Assembly (NCBI GenBank): GCA_022824315.1
Contig: JAJEAC010000086.1
Location: 1 to 64,000 of the forward strand
Origin: Silicimonas sp.
GTDB taxonomy: Bacteria; Pseudomonadota; Alphaproteobacteria; Rhodobacterales; Rhodobacteraceae
Direction: 5' to 3'
DNA length: 64,000 nucleotides
The translations under genes were made by a program, and so were the position numbers. Position 1 is the first letter of the stretch. Each line of letters starts with the position of its first letter. Shown piece after piece: positions 7,336 through 16,475 of this stretch. The notes beneath the pieces are model-generated. The model saw only the letters and a program-made list of their open reading frames with translations, was not told where the DNA came from and made no database searches.

Positions 7336-8582
7336 TGCGGAAGCATGTCGCTTTAGTCATCGGTGGTGGCCATTGCGGCATGACCTGCGGAGCTTACTTG
7401 TCTCGTGCCGGTAAGAAGACCCTCGGTCTGGAGCAAAAGCCCTTTGTGGGCGGGGCGAGCGTCACAGAAGAGTTCTCTCCCGGCTTCCGTGCCACGACCT
7501 ACTCTTTCATCATGGGGCATCTGCATCCCAAGGTGACCGAAGAATTGGAACTGGTGAAATTCGGGTTGGAATACTACCCGCAGCCCAATGTCTTCAACCC
7601 GACCGAGGATGACGGCATTGTCTATTCGAAAGACCCAGCAAAAACCCGTGAACAGATCGCACGGTCTTCAAAGAACGACGCCGAGAACTACCCCCGGTTC
7701 TTCGCACGCCTGCAATCGACCATCGAGATCCTGCGCAAGCTGCAACTGGAATCTCCCACTAATCCGATTCGTATAGACCCAGCCGGGATCATGAAAACAC
7801 TGGCGTTTGCCTGGCGTTATCGGAACACGGAAAACGAATTCTACAATTTGCTGCATGCCCTTTCGATGAGTGCGCATGACTATGTCAGCCAATGGTTTGA
7901 GAACGACCTTGTCAGGGCGAAGTTCATGTTCTGGGCGACCATCGGCGGTAATGTCGGCCCCTATTCCCCCGGTACGGCCTTCAATTTGGTCACACACCTG
8001 ATCGGCCAAGTCGGCATGAGCTTCTGCAAGGGCGGGATGGGTTCGATTGCCGAGGCGACCCGCAAGTCCGGCGAGGCGCACGGGATGGAAGTCCAATGCG
8101 ATGCGTGGGTGGACGAAGTGTTGGTCCGTGACGGCAAGACTTATGGCGTACGGCTGCGCTCTGGCGAGGATATCCACGCGTCGCGCGTCATCTCAAACGT
8201 CAATGTCAAGCGCACCTTCCTCGACTTGGTGGACGAACGCCACCTGCCTGAGGACTCCTTAGACGAGGTCAAGGGGTGCCGGTCGCGCGTCATGGATCGT
8301 TTCGCGCCAGATTTCTCCGATAGCGTGGTTGACCACAAGCTGATTACACCCAAGGATATCGAATCCGATATCAACATGCCTGGCGGCATCAGTCAGCACG
8401 GCGAGCTGACACTGGACCAGATCTTCTTCATGCAGCCGGTTTCGCGCTCTGCCGACTATCGAAGCCTTGTAGAAAATCTCTTTCATTGCGGCGCCTCCAC
8501 CCATCCGGGCAGAGCCGTCTCCGCCATCCCGGGACACAACGCCGCCGGAGAAATCCTGAATGATTGGAGGTGGCGGGTGTGA
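7335..8582 (+). CDS. FAD-dependent oxidoreductase (phytoene desaturase/PYROXD2-like), internally shortened
   Basis: Starting at ATG 7335, this protein has an N-terminal dinucleotide-binding motif (VIGGGHCGMTCGAYLSRAG) and an FAD contact (LGLEQKPFVGGASVTEEFSP). The C-terminal signature of phytoene desaturase-like oxidoreductases is present (LFHCGASTHPGRAVSAIPGHN). At 415 residues it is about 100 shorter than usual relatives. The block between DEVKGCRSR and VMDRFAPDFSDSV, which normally holds a conserved substrate-domain segment, is missing, and the FNLVTHLIGQ region also looks compressed. The frame is open, but activity is doubtful. It lies between the hydratase remnant and the TTT transporter genes, in the same catabolic unit. 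Confidence 0.7.
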   Translation: MRKHVALVIGGGHCGMTCGAYLSRAGKKTLGLEQKPFVGGASVTEEFSPGFRATTYSFIMGHLHPKVTEELELVKFGLEYYPQPNVFNPTEDDGIVYSKDPAKTREQIARSSKNDAENYPRFFARLQSTIEILRKLQLESPTNPIRIDPAGIMKTLAFAWRYRNTENEFYNLLHALSMSAHDYVSQWFENDLVRAKFMFWATIGGNVGPYSPGTAFNLVTHLIGQVGMSFCKGGMGSIAEATRKSGEAHGMEVQCDAWVDEVLVRDGKTYGVRLRSGEDIHASRVISNVNVKRTFLDLVDERHLPEDSLDEVKGCRSRVMDRFAPDFSDSVVDHKLITPKDIESDINMPGGISQHGELTLDQIFFMQPVSRSADYRSLVENLFHCGASTHPGRAVSAIPGHNAAGEILNDWRWRV

Positions 8583-8622
8583 TCCACAGCACAATCTCTA
8601 AGCAAACGGGAGAGAACCTGTC

Positions 8623-10629
8623 GTGATATTCGAGGCGCTGCTCTCCGGATTGATGCATGTTTTTAGCTGGCCGGCTATTGGCTATCTTGGATTGGGCATT
8701 TTCCTGGGCGTCTGGCTCGGGGCATTGCCGGGTGTCGGCGGGATCACGGGCCTGATCTTGTTGCTCCCGTTCACCTACACCATGGAACCGGTCTCGGCCT
8801 TCGCACTTATGCTCGGAATGTTTGCGGTAACGACAACCAGCGACACGATTGCCTCAGTGATGCTGGGAATACCAGGAACGGCAGCCAGCCAAGCCACAGT
8901 GATGGATGGCTATCCTCTGGCACAAAAAGGTCAGGCGAACAGGGCTCTTGGCGCAGCCTATACGTGTTCGGCTTTGGGCGGCATTTTCGGGGCGGTAGTT
9001 CTGACGCTTTCGATGCCGTTGATCAAGCCACTGCTCACCACATTCTCGACCCCAGAATACTTCATGCTTTCGCTTCTCGGGATTGCGATGGTGGGGTCCC
9101 TTTCTGGCAATTCGGTCGCAAAGGGATTGGTCATCGGACTTTTTGGCATGATGCTGGGCACGATCGGCGAAGGCACTTTCAACGGACAACCCAGATACTA
9201 TTTTGGCATTGAGTACATGCTGAACACCCCGCCGTTGGTGGGCGTGGTCCTGGGACTCTTCGCCATCCCAGAACTTTTGGAACTGGCTACAAAGAACACC
9301 TCGATCAGTCGTGTGAGGTCCGACCAATCCAAGGGTGGCGGCATGTTGCAGGGGATCAAGGATGCCTTCGCTAACTGGTGGTTGGTGATCAAGAGCTCTA
9401 CGCTGGGTGTCTACATCGGCATGCTTCCGGGCCTGGGCGCGTCCATCGTGGACTGGGCTGCCTATGGAATGGCGGTGCAAACAACCAGGGGGAAATCCGA
9501 GTTCGGCCGTGGCGACATCCGTGGCGTCATCGCGCCTGAGAGCGCCAACAATGCGCAGCGCGGCGGAGCGTTGATCCCGACACTGACATTCGGCATTCCC
9601 GGCGATTTTGCGATGTCGATCTTGCTGGGCGCATTGCTCATCCAAGGGCTACGCCCAGGTATGCAGATGCTGACGACCGAGCTTGATATCACGTACGCGA
9701 TGGTTTGGACGCTGATCATCGCAAATATCGTTTCGGCCATGCTTTTGATGGTCCTTGGGCGTCAGGTTGCAAGGGCGATTTTCATCGACGGACACTTGCT
9801 CGTGCCGTTGGTCATCATGTTTGTCTTTATGGGGTCTTGGCTTGGTGCGCAGTCGATGGGTGACTTGATCCTGATGCTGTCAATGGGCGCCTTGGGGCTG
9901 TTCATGAAGCGTTCGGGCTGGCCCCGTCCGCCATTGATTATCGCGTTGGTGCTTGGGCCCAACATGGAAAATTCGCTGGTGATCTCGAACAGGATCTACG
10001 GAACACTCGGTTGGCTAGAACGTACGCCGTCGTGGATCATTGGGATAATCATAGTCATCACAATTGTTGGCACCGCTTCGGGTCTTCTAAGGCGGAAACG
10101 GAGCAAACCAGTGGATGATCCAAATCTGAGTGCCAAGCTCTCCATTGAAGGGGGCGAACGTAACCCGATCATCGCCATCATGCTGGCGACGTTCTTCGTG
10201 GTGTTCTTCGCAGCCGCAGCAGTCCTTGCCGTCGACTTCCATCCTACCAACCGGCAATACCCGATTGCGGTCTGCACCGCGGCCTTGCTGCTTTTGGCAG
10301 CAAGTCTCTGGTCCGACTTGAAGGCGGCCCGCCTTTCAATTGCGGAGAGTAGTTTCGCTACGACATGGCGAGACTCAATGACGGACGGAGACATGCAGCG
10401 AGGCTTGACCTTCATCCTTTGGGTCGCGATTACGGTCTTCGGATGTTGGCTGATCGGTCAGAAGTTTGCCATTTCCGCATTGGTCTTCGCTTACCTAATT
10501 TTCTGGGGCAAGCGACCGCTTTGGTTGGCGGCGGCCTACGCCGCGTTCATCTTCATGTTCATCACGGCGTTCTACGATTGGACGATGCACATCCCGTTCC
10601 AACGGCCGTTCATTGACAAATTGTTCTAA
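8623..10629 (+). CDS. Tripartite tricarboxylate transporter permease, TctA-TctB fusion
   Basis: This 668-residue inner-membrane protein starts with GTG at 8623 after an AACGGGAGAG ribosome site. Residues 1 to about 500 are TctA-like, with the conserved block GVWLGALPGVGGITGLILLLPFTY and the repeat-like IGMLPGLGASIVDWAAYGM. Many hydrophobic segments are present. From about residue 515 a TctB-like small subunit follows (FHPTNRQYPIAVCTAALLLL and further membrane helices). Fused TctA-TctB proteins occur naturally, and the frame is uninterrupted. With the binding protein encoded downstream it forms a secondary, ion-driven importer for a carboxylate or similar compound. The substrate is probably the one degraded by the neighbouring enzymes. 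Confidence 0.9.
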   Translation: MIFEALLSGLMHVFSWPAIGYLGLGIFLGVWLGALPGVGGITGLILLLPFTYTMEPVSAFALMLGMFAVTTTSDTIASVMLGIPGTAASQATVMDGYPLAQKGQANRALGAAYTCSALGGIFGAVVLTLSMPLIKPLLTTFSTPEYFMLSLLGIAMVGSLSGNSVAKGLVIGLFGMMLGTIGEGTFNGQPRYYFGIEYMLNTPPLVGVVLGLFAIPELLELATKNTSISRVRSDQSKGGGMLQGIKDAFANWWLVIKSSTLGVYIGMLPGLGASIVDWAAYGMAVQTTRGKSEFGRGDIRGVIAPESANNAQRGGALIPTLTFGIPGDFAMSILLGALLIQGLRPGMQMLTTELDITYAMVWTLIIANIVSAMLLMVLGRQVARAIFIDGHLLVPLVIMFVFMGSWLGAQSMGDLILMLSMGALGLFMKRSGWPRPPLIIALVLGPNMENSLVISNRIYGTLGWLERTPSWIIGIIIVITIVGTASGLLRRKRSKPVDDPNLSAKLSIEGGERNPIIAIMLATFFVVFFAAAAVLAVDFHPTNRQYPIAVCTAALLLLAASLWSDLKAARLSIAESSFATTWRDSMTDGDMQRGLTFILWVAITVFGCWLIGQKFAISALVFAYLIFWGKRPLWLAAAYAAFIFMFITAFYDWTMHIPFQRPFIDKLF

Positions 10630-10705
10630 ATTAGAGGCACAAGATCTGCAGGCAGAAACAAGTAGAGGAATAAACCGAAAATGGTCCAAAAAAGGAGAAT
10701 TGACC

Positions 10706-11788
10706 ATGAAACTGTTCAGAAAGACTCTCGTGGCAGCGACTGCTGTCACCGCGATGTGGGGAACGGCGGCTTTAACTGATGACTTCTATGCCGGCAAGAC
10801 GATCACTTGCGTTGTACCCTATGCGCCTGGTGGCGGGACTGATGCATTCTTCCGCGTGGTCGTGCCACACCTATCCCGAACCATCCCCGGTAATCCGGAT
10901 ATCATCATCAACAACATGTCAGGCGCCGGTGGCCTTAAGGCCAACAACTACGCCGGGAACGAGATGCCGAATGACGGTTCGGAAATCCTCTGCGCGCCGT
11001 GGCTGTCAGTTGCACAGATGACCCGTCGGGAAGGCGTTCGCTTCGACTATTCGAAAATGCGTGCCGTAGGCGGCGAATCCGCGATCAACACTGCGGTCGT
11101 GAACAAGAATATCATGATTGACGGCGACCGCACCACAGCTGGTCAGGGATCACAGCCGCTCGTCGTGGCAGGGCTTGCCCCGTCTTCGACGCTCGATCTT
11201 CGTCAGCGCCTCGGGCTCGACATCCTTGGCATCGAATACATATACATTCCGGGCTATCGCGGTCAGGCAAAGCAATTCCCTGCCTTCCTGTCTGGTGAGA
11301 TCAGCCTGATCGGCACAAATTTCGGCTCGTACTCGGCGACGGTCGGCGAAGCGCTTGTCGAACAGGGCCCGGGTATGTTGTGGGTCGAGTATTCCAATAC
11401 CGATGCCGACGGCAACGTATTGCCGCGGGCGAGCCAACTCGAAGAACTGGGTGTGCCCACCTTGGTCGAGCTTCACCAGCAAATGCATGGAACAAATCCG
11501 TCTGGCGAGTATTGGGAGGCATACAAGACTCTCAACCTGCTGACCGCGATGGGGCTCTCGGTCTGGATGCCTGAAGGCACACCTGATGAGGCCTTCAACG
11601 CCGTGAAAGCCGGCTGGGAAGCCCTACCGAACGATCCAGAATTTATCGCCGCGCACGAGAAGGCATTTGGCAAACCGGTCGGTTTTGTTCCCTATGAAGC
11701 AGTTGCCGCAGCCGCAGCGAGTGTCGGAAGTGTCTCCGACGAAATGGTCAAGTTCTATCAGGATTACATCGCCGAAGGTGAACAGTGA
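10706..11788 (+). CDS. TTT-family periplasmic substrate-binding protein (TctC/Bug)
   Basis: The ATG at 10706 follows an AAAAGGAG ribosome site, and the 360-residue product has a signal peptide (MKLFRKTLVAATAVTAMWGT). The mature start fits the Bug/TctC family: FYAGKTITCVVPYAPGGGTDAFFR, followed by NNMSGAGGLKANN. It captures the transported organic acid in the periplasm and delivers it to the TctAB protein encoded just upstream. A hairpin with a 9-bp stem follows the stop. The gene is the last of the plus-strand catabolic unit. Unlike several of its neighbours it shows no obvious deletion. Confidence 0.9.
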   Translation: MKLFRKTLVAATAVTAMWGTAALTDDFYAGKTITCVVPYAPGGGTDAFFRVVVPHLSRTIPGNPDIIINNMSGAGGLKANNYAGNEMPNDGSEILCAPWLSVAQMTRREGVRFDYSKMRAVGGESAINTAVVNKNIMIDGDRTTAGQGSQPLVVAGLAPSSTLDLRQRLGLDILGIEYIYIPGYRGQAKQFPAFLSGEISLIGTNFGSYSATVGEALVEQGPGMLWVEYSNTDADGNVLPRASQLEELGVPTLVELHQQMHGTNPSGEYWEAYKTLNLLTAMGLSVWMPEGTPDEAFNAVKAGWEALPNDPEFIAAHEKAFGKPVGFVPYEAVAAAAASVGSVSDEMVKFYQDYIAEGEQ

Positions 11789-11820
11789 TTTCTGGCGCTT
11801 GTCGCTAAGCTCAAGGAACG

Positions 11821-11844
11821 CCGCCGACCTTGCCCGGTCGGCGG
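11821..11844 (+). terminator. Hairpin terminator after the TTT transporter genes
   Basis: CCGCCGACC at 11821-11829 pairs with GGTCGGCGG at 11836-11844 across a 6-nt loop (TTGCCC). The 9-bp GC-rich stem is followed by TATTCGCTTT, a weak T-rich tail. It begins 33 bp after the binding-protein stop. Confidence 0.6.
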
Positions 11845-11989
11845 TATTCGCTTTGAGCGGACATGTTGCGGAATTAGATACTGTGAATTGCTAGACGGAT
11901 CTTCATTTGGGATTCAAACAGGAATCCCTCGCAAATCAAGGGGCCGACGGCGGAATCCGACGGTTTCAACCTGTCACTTACATGGCAAC

Positions 11990-12316
11990 GTCCTTGGCAG
12001 GGTCGATGACGCAGTGGAAGCGGCAATCATTGATGGCGCATCGCGATGGCAACGGCTGCGATATGTTATCATTCCGCATCTTATGCCGCTTGTGATTTTC
12101 CTGACGCTTATCCACCTGATGGACGCCTACCGGGTGTTTGAGGAAACTGTCGGCTTTTCTGCCTCGGCCCACGTCACTTCGCTGCAATGGCTGACCTACG
12201 AATTCCTGCTGCAGGACGGCACCGGCGCACGCGCGATCAGCCGGGCATCGGCCAGCGCGATCCTGACGATGATCGGGATCGCGGTCTTGCTTGGTATTCC
12301 GCTGCGCCGGGTCTGA
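11990..12316 (+). pseudogene. Sugar ABC permease (MalF-type), C-terminal fragment
   Basis: The frame carries the ABC permease coupling loop (EAAIIDGASRWQRLRYVIIPHL) and then two hydrophobic segments ending LLGIPLRRV. This is the end of a carbohydrate ABC inner-membrane permease. The N-terminal membrane segments are absent and there is no plausible start, since the upstream sequence is unrelated. It is followed after about 50 bp by a second damaged permease. Together they are remains of a MalFG-type importer whose binding protein and ATPase are not present. Confidence 0.75.
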
Positions 12317-12368
12317 CGCGAGCAGAGGGGAGGCTAGCGTAATATCGAGCTCAGCCCAGCGCCAGCCG

Positions 12369-13490
12369 ATGAGCTTGAAAGCCCTTTCGAATGGGTTCCT
12401 GGCGTTCTGGTGCTTCGTTGCGGCATTCCCGATCATCTGGATCGCGGTCATGAGTTTCAAGACCCCCGTTGACGCCTTTGATTCAAACCCGGTCCGAGTG
12501 ATCTTCGGGCCGCACACGCGTGCCAACATCGGGTGACTGTCAATCATCGACATCCTCTTGGGTCTCGCGCTTGCCTGGATACTGGTCCGGTAGGCGATCC
12601 TTTGGCTGCCCGGCAAGGTCGCCGAATACGCGCCCGATGGCCGAGCCGGATTTCCGTGGCTGATAGGCGGCGGAGTCTATGCCCTTGCCTCGCTGGCATT
12701 GCTGGTTGTCGTGCTGCCCGCTGCACTGGCCGTGCTGAACCCGCTGCTAGGCCCGCTTGGAACCAACATTCTGGGCTTGACGACGGGGCACTACGAAGCT
12801 GTCTGGATCGACCGGGGCTTCACTCGCGACTTCGCCAATTCGATGATTGTGACGACAGGCGTCGTGATGGTTTCCCTGACCGTCGGAACACTTGCGGGCT
12901 ACGGCCTCGCGCGGTCGGATTCCGCCATAGCTTTCTGGCTGCTGGTCGTCGCGCTGGTGTTCCGGGCCCTTCCGCATTCGGTTCTGGTATCGGGCTACTT
13001 GCCGTATTTCATCACGTCGGCGGAATGGCTCGCCCCGATCTTCGGCGACGCGGCCCCGACGTTCTACGGCAAACCTTGGGCGATCATCGCCGTTCTTGTT
13101 GCCATCAATCAGCCGTTCACGATCTGGATGCTGCGATCGTTCTTTCTGAACATCCCTGCCGAGCTGGATGAAGCAGCACGGGTTGACGGGTGTTCGCATT
13201 TCGGTGCTTTCCGGCGAGTCATCCTGCCGGTCATGTGGCCCGGCGTGATCACCACGGGGCTATTCAGTTTCCTTTTGGCCTACATTGATTTTCTTGTGGC
13301 GTCGCTGCTTCAGGATGCCCAGAACATGACCATGGTGCCCGCCATCGCCAACATGTTCAATCGAGAGACCACGGCATCGGACGAAGTCCAGGCCATTGCC
13401 GCCGCGGTCTCCATAACCGCACCACTGTTTGTGCTGGTCTTCCATAGACAAATCGTGTCAGGGCTGACCGCTGGTGCCGTCAAGGGGTAG
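12369..13490 (+). pseudogene. Sugar ABC permease (MalG-type) with two in-frame stops
   Basis: One continuous frame starts at ATG 12369 (MSLKALSNGFLAFWCFVAAF) and ends at 13490 with the normal permease C-terminus (ending SGLTAGAVKG). It is interrupted by TGA at 12534-12536 and TAG at 12591-12593. Between and after these stops the translation still looks like membrane permease (LSIIDILLGLALAWIL, GGGVYALASLALLVVVLP). The coupling motif is present (DEAARVDGCSHFGAFRRVILP). The stops are point mutations rather than frameshifts. An internal ATG or TTG near 12699 could give a shorter product lacking the first membrane helices, which is unlikely to work. Confidence 0.8.
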
Positions 13491-13755
13491 TTGGCGCAGG
13501 GTACCAGGACAAGCCGGTCCTCGCTCGATGAATTGGCGGAGGTGCGCGAAAGCGCTCCCCTTGAATGCATTTCCAAGTGTCTGATACGAAGTCACCCAAG
13601 GGCATGGAGTTGCCTTCCGTCATGTTGCAGCCTTGACACCATCAGCATGCGGGGGACAGTTGCAAGTCCGATCCGGCCTCGAGAACCACCCGGTCATAGG
13701 GAGGAACCGTATGACTGCAATGATTGAATGAGGCTCAAACAAGTGGAGGAATCAA

Positions 13756-14703
13756 ATGCATAAGAAACTCGCTGCCGCGGCTGTCGCCACGCTGATTGCG
13801 CTACCAGTGCACGCCGAAACCTATGGCGTCCTGATGAAGACGTTGGCCAACCCGTTTTGGGGGGCGATGGAACTTGGCGTTCGTGAGGGTGCCGAGGCCG
13901 CCGGTGTAGACTATTACCTGCAGGCAGTCGAAAGCGACCAGGCAGCCGAGCCCCAGCTCAACGTTTGCAACACGATGCTGGAGCGTCAACCAGACGCAAT
14001 GATCACGGCCGCGATCAACTCGACCATCCTTCTGCCGTGCCTCAAGCGCGCCAACGAGATGGGCATTCCGGTCGTCGACCTCGACGGCAACCTCGACCAC
14101 AAGATCGCGGCAGATGCCGGCGTAGAAATTGCCTTTTCGATCGGTTCGGACAACGTTGCCGCCGGTGGTCAGGGTGCTGAATGGCTGGTCAGCCAGCTGG
14201 GCGCAGACGCGACCGGCCCTGTTCTGGTGATCGAAGGCCTTTCGGGAAACATCACCGGCCAGAAGCGGGCCAGTGGCTTTGCCGACACGCTGGCCGAACT
14301 GGCCCCGGGCCTGGAAGTCGTCGCCTCGCTGCCCGGTGACTGGGATCGCGGCAAGGCGGCCAACATAACCAATGACATCCTGACTTCGCATCCCGATCTG
14401 GTCGCCATCTTCGCCGCCAACGACGGCATGGCGCTGGGTGCCGTGGAAACCGTCTATGCCGCGGGCAAGGGCGGCGACGTAATCGTGATCGGCGTCGATG
14501 GCAACTCCGACGCGGTCAAGTCCATCAAGGCCGGCCGGTTGAATGCCTCGGTGGCACAGCTGCCCTATCTGGTCGGTAAACAGGCGGTCGAGATGGTCAA
14601 GGCTGGCGGTGACCACGAAGACTGGATCTTTGTGCCCACGATGGTACTGACCAAGGAAATCCTGGATGCCGGCACCGACCCGATGCTGGAATACGTCAAG
14701 TAG
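13756..14703 (+). CDS. Sugar ABC transporter substrate-binding protein (RbsB/AlsB-like)
   Basis: This 315-residue periplasmic protein has a signal peptide (MHKKLAAAAVATLIALPVHA), and the ATG follows a GTGGAGG ribosome site. The mature protein is a type I sugar-binding fold: TYGVLMKTLANPFWGAMELGV, then DQAAEPQLNVCNTML, and a hinge region with AIFAANDGMALGAVE and VIVIGVDGNSDAVKSIKAG. It closely fits ribose/allose-type binding proteins. It heads an operon of binding protein, permease, ATPase and 3-epimerase. A stable intergenic hairpin after its stop probably lets it be made in excess over the membrane parts. Confidence 0.92.
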   Translation: MHKKLAAAAVATLIALPVHAETYGVLMKTLANPFWGAMELGVREGAEAAGVDYYLQAVESDQAAEPQLNVCNTMLERQPDAMITAAINSTILLPCLKRANEMGIPVVDLDGNLDHKIAADAGVEIAFSIGSDNVAAGGQGAEWLVSQLGADATGPVLVIEGLSGNITGQKRASGFADTLAELAPGLEVVASLPGDWDRGKAANITNDILTSHPDLVAIFAANDGMALGAVETVYAAGKGGDVIVIGVDGNSDAVKSIKAGRLNASVAQLPYLVGKQAVEMVKAGGDHEDWIFVPTMVLTKEILDAGTDPMLEYVK

Positions 14704-14713
14704 ACCAACGCGG

Positions 14714-14734
14714 CGGCCCGGCATTGCCGGGCCG
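14714..14734 (+). terminator. Intercistronic hairpin after the sugar-binding protein gene
   Basis: CGGCCCGGC at 14714-14722 and GCCGGGCCG at 14726-14734 form a 9-bp stem with a 3-nt loop (ATT). It lies 11 bp after the binding-protein stop and 20 bp before the permease ATG. No strong T-run follows, so partial termination or 3'-end protection of the binding-protein mRNA is likely. Confidence 0.6.
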
Positions 14735-14754
14735 TCAATCTTCGGGCGGCGCAA

Positions 14755-15726
14755 ATGCTGAAACTCCTGGAACGGACCCATGTGCGACCTGAATCTCTTG
14801 CTGTCCTTATCGGGCTGGCCGTGGTCATGGCGATCCTTTCGCCGGTCACCGGCTCTGGCGTGCGGGTCTTCCTGACCGCGAACAACTTCTTTAACATTAT
14901 CCTGGCCTCGGCGACCTTTGGCATTCTCGCCATCGGCGCGACTTACGTGATCAGCGCCGCCGGGATCGACCTGTCCCTGGGCTCGGTGCTGGGTCTCGCC
15001 TCTGTCAGCGGGGCGGCACTTGTCGTGACACTGGAATGGCCGTGGTATTTCGCGATCATCGGGTCGCTTGGCGCGGGGGCTGCAGCGGGGGCGGTGAACG
15101 GATTCATCGTCACTCGCGGGCATGTGCCCGCCTTCATCGTCACGCTGGGCATGCTGGGCGTTGCCCGCGGCTTGGCACTGATAATCTCGGACGGACGCGG
15201 AATCTATGGCCTGCCGCCCGAGATCCTGTTCCTCGGTCAGGCTCGTCCCTGGGGCATACCGACACCGGTCTTCATACTGATCGCCGTGGCACTGGTGGCA
15301 CACTACATCTTGGCTCACACACCCTTCGGTCATCATACCCTGGCCTTGGGTGACAACGAAAATTCGGCGCGCGCCACTGGAATAAATGTGCGTCGCCAAA
15401 GGATGATGCTCTACACGATTTCGGGTTTGATGGCCGGAATTGCCGGGCTGATATTCACGGCGCGGGTCAATACAGGAGACCCCACGGCAGGGCTGAATTA
15501 TGAACTTCTGGCCATCACGGCAGCAATCATCGGCGGCACAAACCTGTTCGGCGGAAGGGGGTCAATTCTCGGCACCATGATCGGGGCGCTGATCATGGGC
15601 GTGCTGCAGAACGGGCTGAACCTGATGGCCGTGCAGGCCTATTACCAGCAGATGGCCATAGGCGCGGTTCTGATTGCAGCGGTCTGGCTCGACCAGATTC
15701 GGACAAGGGGGAGGTCTTTGCAATGA
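14755..15726 (+). CDS. Sugar ABC transporter permease (RbsC-like)
   Basis: This 323-residue inner-membrane permease is of the ribose/xylose/arabinose (BPD_transp_2) type. Conserved blocks include ISAAGIDLSLGSVLGLASV, RGHVPAFIVTLGMLGVARG, ALGDNENSARATGINV and FGGRGSILGTMIGALIMGVL. About eight to ten hydrophobic segments are present. Its stop overlaps the ATPase start (ATGA at 15723-15726), so the two are translationally coupled. It forms the membrane channel, probably as a dimer, for the sugar captured by the preceding binding protein. Length is typical. Confidence 0.92.
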   Translation: MLKLLERTHVRPESLAVLIGLAVVMAILSPVTGSGVRVFLTANNFFNIILASATFGILAIGATYVISAAGIDLSLGSVLGLASVSGAALVVTLEWPWYFAIIGSLGAGAAAGAVNGFIVTRGHVPAFIVTLGMLGVARGLALIISDGRGIYGLPPEILFLGQARPWGIPTPVFILIAVALVAHYILAHTPFGHHTLALGDNENSARATGINVRRQRMMLYTISGLMAGIAGLIFTARVNTGDPTAGLNYELLAITAAIIGGTNLFGGRGSILGTMIGALIMGVLQNGLNLMAVQAYYQQMAIGAVLIAAVWLDQIRTRGRSLQ

Positions 15727-16466
15727 GCCTTCTCGAACTCACCGGAGTCGAAAAGAGCTTTGGGGCAGTGCAGGTGCTGCACGGGGTCGACCTGACCGTC
15801 GATGCCGGTGAGGTCCTCGGTTTGGTCGGCGACAACGGCGCGGGCAAGTCGACGCTGATGAAGTCGATCACCGGGGTCTATTCCACCGACAAGGGGCATG
15901 TCAGTTTCGATGGCACTGACGTCACCCATCTGGATCCGGGCGAGCGGCGCGAGATGGGGATAGAGATGATCTATCAGGACCTCGCCCTTGCCTCGCAGCA
16001 GGACGTGGCCAACAACATCTTTCTTGGACGCGAACCGACAAAGCGGATGTTTGGCCTTATCCCATCCTTCGTGGACAAGAAAAAGATCGACAGGCAAGCG
16101 CAGGAAATGCTCGACCAACTGGGCGTGCATGTGCCTTCCGTGCATATTCCAGTCGGCATGCTTTCGGGCGGACAGCAGCAGACCATCGCCATAGCACGTG
16201 CGCTGACCTTCAAGCCCAAGCTGGTGATCATGGACGAACCCACGGCGGCGCTGGCGGTGCGCGAGGTCGAAAGCGTGCTGAAGCTCATCGACCAGATGCG
16301 CACCGAGGGCATTGCCACAATCCTGATCAGCCACCGCCTGAACGACGTCTTTGATGCTTGCGAACGGATCGTCGTATTGCGTCGGGGCAACGTGATCGCC
16401 GATCTCAAGCGCGACGATACGGACATGGCAGAGGTCGTGTCCTATATCGTTGGTGCCCATGGCTAG
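15723..16466 (+). CDS. Sugar ABC transporter ATP-binding protein (single-domain)
   Basis: This 247-residue ATPase has Walker A GDNGAGKST (about residue 37), signature LSGGQQQ, Walker B LVIMDEPTAAL, and the H-loop histidine in ILISHRLNDV. Unlike RbsA/XylG, which carry two fused ABC domains, it has only one, as in FrcA-like systems, so it would work as a homodimer. The ATGA overlap with the permease shows coupling. The epimerase gene starts 10 bp after its stop. It energises uptake of the sugar bound by the protein encoded at 13756-14703. Confidence 0.92.
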   Translation: MSLLELTGVEKSFGAVQVLHGVDLTVDAGEVLGLVGDNGAGKSTLMKSITGVYSTDKGHVSFDGTDVTHLDPGERREMGIEMIYQDLALASQQDVANNIFLGREPTKRMFGLIPSFVDKKKIDRQAQEMLDQLGVHVPSVHIPVGMLSGGQQQTIAIARALTFKPKLVIMDEPTAALAVREVESVLKLIDQMRTEGIATILISHRLNDVFDACERIVVLRRGNVIADLKRDDTDMAEVVSYIVGAHG

Positions 16467-16475
16467 GGTGTCCTC

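Noticed and set aside
12534-12536. In-frame TGA in the permease as a possible selenocysteine codon
   Set aside because: Permeases of this family have no selenocysteine, no SECIS-like hairpin is apparent, and a TAG follows 57 bp later in the same frame.
13801-15399. A long open frame (532 codons) on the minus strand opposite the sugar-binding protein and permease genes
   Set aside because: It mirrors two clear plus-strand genes with signal peptide, motifs and ribosome sites. The antisense translation has no family pattern and is typical of high-GC shadow frames.
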